DNA of 64,000 nt from Algoriphagus sp. (GTDB taxonomy: Bacteria > Bacteroidota > Bacteroidia > Cytophagales > Cyclobacteriaceae). The translations under genes and the position numbers were made by a program. Below, piece by piece: positions 57,001-64,000 of the stretch (its first letter is position 1; each line of letters starts with the position of its first letter). The notes under the pieces were generated by a model. The model ran no database searches. It was not told the origin of the DNA and was given only the letters and a program-made list of their open reading frames with translations. The stretch lies in NCBI GenBank assembly GCA_030729785.1, contig JANQWS010000053.1:1-64000 (forward strand), given 5' to 3'.

Positions 57001-57192
57001 GCCAGTTGTTGGTTCTGTAGCCGTAATAACCAAAACTGCAAAATCTGGAGTATTTTGATTTCCAGTACTCCGGTTATTCTCCATAAATCCCACCCAAAAT
57101 TCTTTGCCTGTGGTAGAAAGTTGTCCATAGCTCGTAAAAGCCAATGCCAACACAGGAAAGAAAAGTACCAAAAAGCGGGAAATCATTCGCAT
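54058..57192 (-). CDS. Large surface protein, full-length paralog of 50445..53576
   Basis: Same architecture: TGKEFWVGFMENN, VAVHAFNERFRSADGTVILPLGALGKDHYITSHFE, PKD FVWDFGDGTPTEIG, C-terminal FSMTIYNRWGQLVYAGNQGWDGQFAGKEAPLGTYSY. Confidence 0.88.
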   Translation of the reverse strand: MRMISRFLVLFFPVLALAFTSYGQLSTTGKEFWVGFMENNRSTGNQNTPDFAVLVITATEPTTGVIEFLGQAESFSLTTGEQYTFRKNSFFDIDLLNRNSGQIENLGIHITSTGKVAVHAFNERFRSADGTVILPLGALGKDHYITSHFEVNPLANLNVNNESTLLVVATEDNTQVEITTTENSISGESKGFPFEVVLNRGQSYQIKARGDLTGSRVRVIGANADECKKIAVFGGNKWTSVGACGNANDHLYQQAYPVNTWGTSFVHTALLGRSSGELVKVLASEDNTEVRINGILQPQVLNSGEWLPLEFGANESGKIDTSKPASVTVFSKSQTCNNASDPFATNGDPFMITYSPTEQLLTQLDFNAISLPSIVNHYVNIVVKTGEENQTRLDGVAIGNSFQMLPGDPTYKFARIEITQGVHELSNPAGFAAYVYGFGNIESYGYAAGAALNNLNFETQPEYAFDVEGDNVACLNQEGAWTINSENPDFTYFVWDFGDGTPTEIGKNVTHTFKQPGKYEVSIVASLSPNSCDDQEETTFEVEVLKTEAVLLGAQSVCPEVEEVMYRVKNKQNISRMEFEVEGGTILETYSDSVLIRWGPSNPDALVRLVPFSENGCPGEVIELPVVVELRIEVIEAEGEKEVCFDPSVRFTYAAPNPSNGRRYEWVVQGGTLVSGQDSDKIEVIWDQEDVIGTVGYTAYSLVDNSCAGTAPDIQVKVATQLRLATQSITDVACFGEATGKIEVLAAGGTSSTTIPYTFEWSHDATLKSSSASNLKAGLYTVKVIDALGCTQSIADMEVKEPPLLQLSSVTTLPTTCFGKKDGQVRLEVIGGVGPYSLEFGGTQVFTGIFELDTLKKEIYAWEVTDANGCKIPIDFEITSPPPLVVDVSLAKTACPGQADGELLVVPSGTQGPFDYLWTPTSQTTDLATGLAIGSYEVQVTDAAGCISFGTGSVIEEAPKIRMPNAFNPKEGVFTGVSTCVVDFSMTIYNRWGQLVYAGNQGWDGQFAGKEAPLGTYSYATTYSYRIEGSSIQVTFRGAVLLIN

Positions 57193-57286
57193 ACAAGCTA
57201 AATCTAGACTTCAAATTTACATCAGAAATATACAATACTATAGTGAACAAATAAGGGCTTCGGTTTGAAGAATATGAAAAGTTTAA

Positions 57287-58975
<1,689 letters not shown>

Positions 58976-58993
58976 ACTGCAAGCAATACAATC

Positions 58994-60391
58994 GTGCTGC
59001 TCACTGCCATTTTAATTTACCTAGTCATCACTCTTGCGATTGGCGCAGCTTCGTCGAGGCTAGTAAAAAATTCGAATGACTTTGTGCTTGCAGGTCGATC
59101 CCTTCCCTTATTTTTATCTGCATCGGCTCTCTTTGCCACCTGGTTTGGTTCAGAAACGATTTTTGGTGCATCCTCGGTCTACTTGGATGAAGGACTTTTG
59201 GGAGTGATTGAAGATCCTTTTGGAGGTGCGCTTTGCCTGATTTTATTTGGCCTTTTTTATCTACGTCCCATGTACCGGATGAATGTACTGACCATCGGAG
59301 ATGTATTTAAAAAACTCTTTGGCGAACGTTTAGCCTTTTTTGCCTCCCTCTTTATGATCCCTGCTTACTTTGGCTATGTCGCTGCCCAACTGATTGCTTT
59401 AAGTTTGGTATTGGGGACAGTTACCGACCTTAGTCTTTTGGAGGGGGTAGTTATTTCTGCTTGCATCGTCGTTTTTTACACCTTCCTGGGCGGAATGTGG
59501 GCCATCTCCATTACCGATTTTATGCAGACTACGGGCATCGTCATTGGGCTACTGGCTGTAGCCTACCTCGTTGCAGACGAAGCAGGTGGCGTGGGGGTGA
59601 TTTTAGAAAAAGCCCCACCTGAAAGTTTCCAATTTTTCCCTGAAGCTAATTTTTCTGCATGGACTTCTTACTTTGGAGCTTGGATCATTCTCGGGTTGGG
59701 CAGCATTCCCTCTCAGGATATCTACCAACGAGTGATGTCTTCCAAATCGGAAAAGGTAGCTGTTCAATCCACTTTTTTAGCAGGTATTTTTTACCTGAGC
59801 TTTGGTTTGCTTCCACTATTTATTGCTTTGGGAGCAAAAATACTTTATCCCGAGCTGTACTTAGCAGACAAGCAGATGCTCTTGCCTGCCATGGTTTTGC
59901 AGCACAGCAATCTTGCAATACAAGTACTCTTCTTTGGAGCATTGATTTCTGCGATTATGAGTACTACTAGTTCGGGATTGCTAGCACCAGCAGCCATTAT
60001 CTCGGAAAACTTAATCCGCCCTTACTTTGGAAAAAAGTTATCGGATCCCCAGTTTTTATGGATTTTACGCCTAAATGTGATCTTGGTTGCCACTATCTCA
60101 TTAGCCATGGCCTCTTGGAAATCAGATATTTACGAGCTTGTAGCTGGAGCATCCATTTTAATGCTCGTATCCTTATTTGTTCCACTTACCGCAGGGATTT
60201 ACTGGAAAAAATCGTCTTCAATGGGGGCCTTTCTTGCTTTAGTTGTGGGAATGGGCAGCTATCTTGCAGCAGAAACCTACCTACCCAATCAAGAAACTCA
60301 TATCCTAGGTCTACTAGCTAGTGGACTAGCAATGGTAATTGGGAGTTTGATTTTCCCAAACAAATTGCCTTCGACTCATGAACTATCCTAA
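58994..60391 (+). CDS. Sodium:solute symporter family protein
   Basis: Multi-TM SSS pattern; NSNDFVLAGRSLPLFLSASALFATWFGSETIFGASS; GLGSIPSQDIYQRVMSSKSEKVA. Confidence 0.93.
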   Translation: MLLTAILIYLVITLAIGAASSRLVKNSNDFVLAGRSLPLFLSASALFATWFGSETIFGASSVYLDEGLLGVIEDPFGGALCLILFGLFYLRPMYRMNVLTIGDVFKKLFGERLAFFASLFMIPAYFGYVAAQLIALSLVLGTVTDLSLLEGVVISACIVVFYTFLGGMWAISITDFMQTTGIVIGLLAVAYLVADEAGGVGVILEKAPPESFQFFPEANFSAWTSYFGAWIILGLGSIPSQDIYQRVMSSKSEKVAVQSTFLAGIFYLSFGLLPLFIALGAKILYPELYLADKQMLLPAMVLQHSNLAIQVLFFGALISAIMSTTSSGLLAPAAIISENLIRPYFGKKLSDPQFLWILRLNVILVATISLAMASWKSDIYELVAGASILMLVSLFVPLTAGIYWKKSSSMGAFLALVVGMGSYLAAETYLPNQETHILGLLASGLAMVIGSLIFPNKLPSTHELS

Positions 60392-61559
60392 GCTTATTCT
60401 TCAAAAAGGAAAAGAAGTTTCCCTACTTCGAAAACATCATTGGGTATTTTCTGGCGCACTTGCAAAAAAAGAAGAGGGAATCGAAAATGGGGATTTGGTG
60501 GCCGTGTATTCGTCTAAAGATGCCTTTTTAGGAATAGGGCATTATGCCACGGGTTCCATCATGGTCCGAATTATTTCCTTTGAAGAACGAGCCATAGATA
60601 CTGAATTTTGGACGGAAAAAATCTCTGCTGCACATTCGGTACGCGAAGCCCTACAACTCACGAAGCAAGAGGAGACAACCGTCTACCGATTAGTTCATGG
60701 CGAAGGTGATGGACTACCTGGTTTAATCATTGACTATTACAACGGGACTGCGGTAATTCAGGCACATCATATTGGGATACACTTGCAAGTACAGGCAATC
60801 ACGGAAGCGTTGAGAGCCGTATATGGAAGCCATCTCAAAGGAGTGTATGATAAAAGTGGGGAGACCCTCCCCAAGGCAGAGGCCGTACCTTCCAACGAGT
60901 GGCTCTGGGGGAAGGCTGAAACCAACTTGGTAAAAGAATATGGTGCAGTTTATAAAATTGACTGGGAAAAAGGACAAAAAACGGGCTTCTTCATCGACCA
61001 GCGTGAAAACAGAAATTTAGTCGCCAGCTACTCTAAGGGAAAAAAAGTACTGAACACCTTTTGCTACTCCGGAGGGTTTTCAGTACTCGCACTGCAAGAG
61101 GGAGCCAGTGAAGTCCATTCTGTAGATATTTCTCAAAAGGCAATAGACCTCACGGAAGAGAATGTTGGATTAAATGCAGGATTCCAAGGCAAGCACCAAT
61201 CCATCGTAGCGGATGTAGTCAAATACATTCGTGAGATTGGCGATGACTTCGATATTATCATTTTGGATCCACCCGCCTTTGCCAAAAGCCTAAAAGCCAG
61301 ACACAATGCGGTGCAAGCTTACAAGCGTTTGAATGCTGAAGCACTTCGAAAAATCAAACCGGGAGGAATCTTATTTACCTTTTCCTGTAGCCAGGTGGTC
61401 GATAAGCGACTTTTTGCCAATACCATCACTGCTGCAGCACTAGAAAGCAAACGAAACGTACGGATCTTGCATCAGCTTTCCCAGCCTGCAGATCATCCGA
61501 TCAACTGCTTTCATCCAGAAACAGAATATTTGAAGGGACTGGTCTTGTATGTAGATTAG
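60378..61559 (+). CDS. Class I SAM-dependent rRNA methyltransferase (RlmI-like)
   Basis: PUA-like N-terminus, GEGDGLPGLIIDYYNG, GFFIDQRENR, VLNTFCYSGGFSV, IILDPPAFAK. Confidence 0.94.
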   Translation: MNYPKLILQKGKEVSLLRKHHWVFSGALAKKEEGIENGDLVAVYSSKDAFLGIGHYATGSIMVRIISFEERAIDTEFWTEKISAAHSVREALQLTKQEETTVYRLVHGEGDGLPGLIIDYYNGTAVIQAHHIGIHLQVQAITEALRAVYGSHLKGVYDKSGETLPKAEAVPSNEWLWGKAETNLVKEYGAVYKIDWEKGQKTGFFIDQRENRNLVASYSKGKKVLNTFCYSGGFSVLALQEGASEVHSVDISQKAIDLTEENVGLNAGFQGKHQSIVADVVKYIREIGDDFDIIILDPPAFAKSLKARHNAVQAYKRLNAEALRKIKPGGILFTFSCSQVVDKRLFANTITAAALESKRNVRILHQLSQPADHPINCFHPETEYLKGLVLYVD

Positions 61560-61623
61560 TTTTCAAACATATTGCCACCTTAATTCTTTTTAAATAATAA
61601 CTTATCCCAAAAAATAAAATCTA

Positions 61624-62061
61624 ATGTACACTGGACTTCAACACGCTCACTCTGGCCTAGCCTATTTGGCATTGTTGGCACTCATTCTTGTCATCCTTTG
61701 GTCGCTTGTAGGCGCGCTATCAGGTCGCGATTTCCTGGAGAAAGATCGCAAAATAGCCCTAATCGCATTTATCTTGTGCCACGTACAATTGCTTGTGGGC
61801 TTGATTTTGTATTTCGTCAGTCCTCTAGGCTACGCGCTACTTTCAGGTGGCGGGGCCATGGCTGATTCCGCAGCTCGTTTGACAGCCTTGGAACACCCAT
61901 TAATCAACATCATCGCAATTGTTTTGATTACCATTGGCTACAGTAGAACTAAAAAACTGGAAAGCTCCAAAGCAAAATTTCGAAGCATTTACATGATGTA
62001 TGCCATTGGATTAATTTTGATTTTAAGTCGGATCCCTTGGGGAAATTGGTTAGGCAATTAA
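61624..62061 (+). CDS. Conserved four-TM membrane protein
   Basis: 145 aa hydrophobic protein with conserved-looking His residues (LQHAHSGLAY, HVQLLVGL, LEHPLINI). Confidence 0.7.
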   Translation: MYTGLQHAHSGLAYLALLALILVILWSLVGALSGRDFLEKDRKIALIAFILCHVQLLVGLILYFVSPLGYALLSGGGAMADSAARLTALEHPLINIIAIVLITIGYSRTKKLESSKAKFRSIYMMYAIGLILILSRIPWGNWLGN

Positions 62062-62086
62062 TTGAATCCAATCCTAAAATTTTTTT

Positions 62087-62114
62087 AAATCCAGCCTAAG
62101 GCTGGATTTTTTTG
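62087..62114 (+). terminator. Rho-independent terminator
   Basis: aaatccagcctaaggctggattttttt stem-loop plus T tract. Confidence 0.88.
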
Positions 62115-62234
62115 TTTGCCCCTAGTTATCCATCTCTAAAAACTGTGCATCTATAAATTTTACCTTTGGTCATCATTTGCAACTTTGTTTCAAAAATAGT
62201 AGGTAGTTTTAGGTAAATCTTTATTTTTGCAACT

Positions 62235-64000
62235 ATGATTCAAAAAGCAATTTTGCTTTGTCTGGTACTAATCCTTTCACTGGGCACGCTTTCCGCACAA
62301 AAATGCGACCTCGTTCTTCGTGGAAGGGTATTGCATTTGGAAAATAACCAGCCTATTGAAGCCGCCTACATATGGCTATCTGAATCCGCCACTGGAGTAG
62401 TCACTGATGCCAATGGGAATTTCATGCTTAAAAATCTCTGCCAGGGTCAACAAACGATACAAATCACTTTTATTGGACACAAGGAAATCAAGCAATCCAT
62501 TGGGCTGAATTCAGCAATCAACAATTTGACCTTTAAAATGGAGGAAGAATCGGTAGCCCTAGGAACGGTAGATGTTCATGGCCACCGAGAGGCCGTACAA
62601 ACAACCACAGCTGTTTCCACGCTCTATGGAGAAGCGCTCTTGCAGTCCCGCGGAGAAAGCCTGGGAGAAAGTTTGAAAAGAGTCGCGGGAGTCTCCACTT
62701 TTTCTACTGGCAACACCATTTCAAAGCCTGTGATTCATGGATTACATAGCAATCGAATCTTAATTTTAAACAATGGCATTCGCCTCGAAGGCCAACAATG
62801 GGGCGCAGAACATGCTCCAGAAATTGATCCTTTCCTAGCAGATGAACTAACAGTAATCAAAGGCGCAGAGACTGTTCGCTATGGCCCTGAAGCCATGGGT
62901 GGGGTGATCTTGGTCAACCCTCCTGCCCTTCCTACCTCTAAAAAATACGCTACAGAACTAAACTTGGTGGGCAATTCCAATGGAGGTGCCGGTAATGTAG
63001 CCGTTTCCCATGCAGGCGGTTCTGGAAAATACCCAGGACTAGGCTACCGCATACAGGGCGCTACAAGGCGAGCTGGAAATATCCAAACCCCAACGTACAA
63101 CCAAGGGAACACGGGGATGTCTGAAGCCAGTCTTTCGGGCGCTTTGGGTTACAGTTCCCCCAAAATTGGTACCGAAGCCTATTACAGTTTCTTTACCACC
63201 GAATTGGGTATTCTTCGCGATGCACACACAGGAAATCTTTCCGACTTGCTAGCAATCATTGAAAATGGTGCTCCTTTTGCCCAGGCGGATTTTACCTACA
63301 CCATCAACAATCCCAAACAAGTAGTCACACATCACTTGGCGAAATTAAAGGCACATTACCATTTGAATCCTTCCTGGAAACTCAATTTTCAGTATGGATT
63401 TCAACAAAACAACCGTCAAGAATTTGACCGTCGAAGAGGAGAGCTGAATACCCGCCCCAGCTTAGATTTGGAATTATTTACCAACACTGCTGAATTAATT
63501 CTTGAACACAATTTGAAATCTCAATGGACTGGTTCAATGGGAATTCACCTGATCCAACAAGCCAATAGCAATGTGCCAGGCACCGGAGTGACTCCCTTGA
63601 TTCCAAACTATGATCTCCTGAATGGTGGTGTTTTTGTAATGGAAAAGTACCTGAAGGGTGCACTTGAACTCGAAGCTGGTCTCCGCTACGACTACCGTAC
63701 CGTTTCGGCAGCTCGTTACGTGGGCAAGAACTTGCAAGAAGCCACGATGACCTACCAAAATGGTTCCCTCTTTTTTGGAGGTAGATACCAGATTAATTCG
63801 AATTGGTCTTTTACATCCAACCTTGGAACTGCCTGGAGACCCCCCAATGTAAATGAATTGTTTAGCCAAGGTCTCCACCATGGTGCTGCTGCCGTAGAGT
63901 TGGGGGATGCCAACTTGGATTCCGAGAAATCCCTGAAATGGGTCAATGAATTAGAATACGAGGGAAAGAGAAGCACCTTGGAACTCGCTGCTTATGCCAA
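62235..64000 (+). CDS. TonB-dependent receptor, 3'-truncated by the window edge
   Basis: Open frame from ATG at 62235 (MIQKAILLCLVLILSLGTLSAQKCDLVLRGRVLHLENNQPIEAAYIWL...) with plug motif IHGLHSNRILILNNGIRLEGQQWGAEHAPEIDPFLADELTVIKGAETVRYGPEAMGGVILV; absent from the ORF track because no stop is reached. Confidence 0.92.
   Translation, partial: MIQKAILLCLVLILSLGTLSAQKCDLVLRGRVLHLENNQPIEAAYIWLSESATGVVTDANGNFMLKNLCQGQQTIQITFIGHKEIKQSIGLNSAINNLTFKMEEESVALGTVDVHGHREAVQTTTAVSTLYGEALLQSRGESLGESLKRVAGVSTFSTGNTISKPVIHGLHSNRILILNNGIRLEGQQWGAEHAPEIDPFLADELTVIKGAETVRYGPEAMGGVILVNPPALPTSKKYATELNLVGNSNGGAGNVAVSHAGGSGKYPGLGYRIQGATRRAGNIQTPTYNQGNTGMSEASLSGALGYSSPKIGTEAYYSFFTTELGILRDAHTGNLSDLLAIIENGAPFAQADFTYTINNPKQVVTHHLAKLKAHYHLNPSWKLNFQYGFQQNNRQEFDRRRGELNTRPSLDLELFTNTAELILEHNLKSQWTGSMGIHLIQQANSNVPGTGVTPLIPNYDLLNGGVFVMEKYLKGALELEAGLRYDYRTVSAARYVGKNLQEATMTYQNGSLFFGGRYQINSNWSFTSNLGTAWRPPNVNELFSQGLHHGAAAVELGDANLDSEKSLKWVNELEYEGKRSTLELAAYA

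Noticed and set aside
50445-57192. Possible CRISPR-like or tandem DNA repeat array within the giant genes
   Set aside because: The repetition is at the protein-domain level (SprB-like/PKD) and too diverged in DNA; no regularly spaced identical repeats.
60378-60391. 14-bp overlap between the SSS symporter and methyltransferase genes as a possible frameshift or fusion
   Set aside because: Both proteins have complete, well-supported ends; short overlaps are ordinary in bacterial operons.

Overview
The window is a chromosomal segment from a Bacteroidota member. Gene content and protein style suggest Cyclobacteriaceae/Algoriphagus-like, but this is inferred, not searched. It is densely coding on both strands. 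It starts with two tandem tRNA-Glu(TTC) genes and gap. Next come: a galacturonate-type catabolic locus (TRAP transporter, KDPG aldolase, KDG kinase, altronate dehydratase, tagaturonate reductase); a TetR/ABC/HlyD/TolC export operon whose ABC ATPase is strikingly degenerate; a SerB-like/SerA fusion; sugar-nucleotide epimerases plus a glycosyltransferase; gatB and alaS; a MATE pump; an acyl-CoA ligase; a kinase-like protein abutting a putative lipoprotein ADP-ribosylglycohydrolase; a xylose operon (SSS transporter, xylB, xylA); sdaAB; an orphan TolC/HlyD pair; a TonB-dependent receptor divergent from a DtxR-type regulator; galE; two tandem giant paralogous surface proteins (IgGFc-binding-like/PKD/SprB-like with a T9SS type B C-terminus); an ABC-F ATPase; another SSS symporter; an RlmI-like methyltransferase; and a TonB-dependent receptor that runs off the right edge. 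No CRISPR array, rRNA operon, prophage or transposase was seen. The most unusual observations are: (1) an ABC exporter that keeps Walker A but has lost the canonical Q-loop, LSGGQ, Walker B/catalytic Glu and H-loop residues; (2) a dispersed non-coding intergenic repeat with conserved gattatccgc / gcggataatc arms enclosing a fixed-length (31-32 nt) but sequence-variable spacer, with two full copies and one degenerate hairpin-only copy; (3) the paired IgGFc-binding-like/SprB-like surface proteins flanking one of those repeats.
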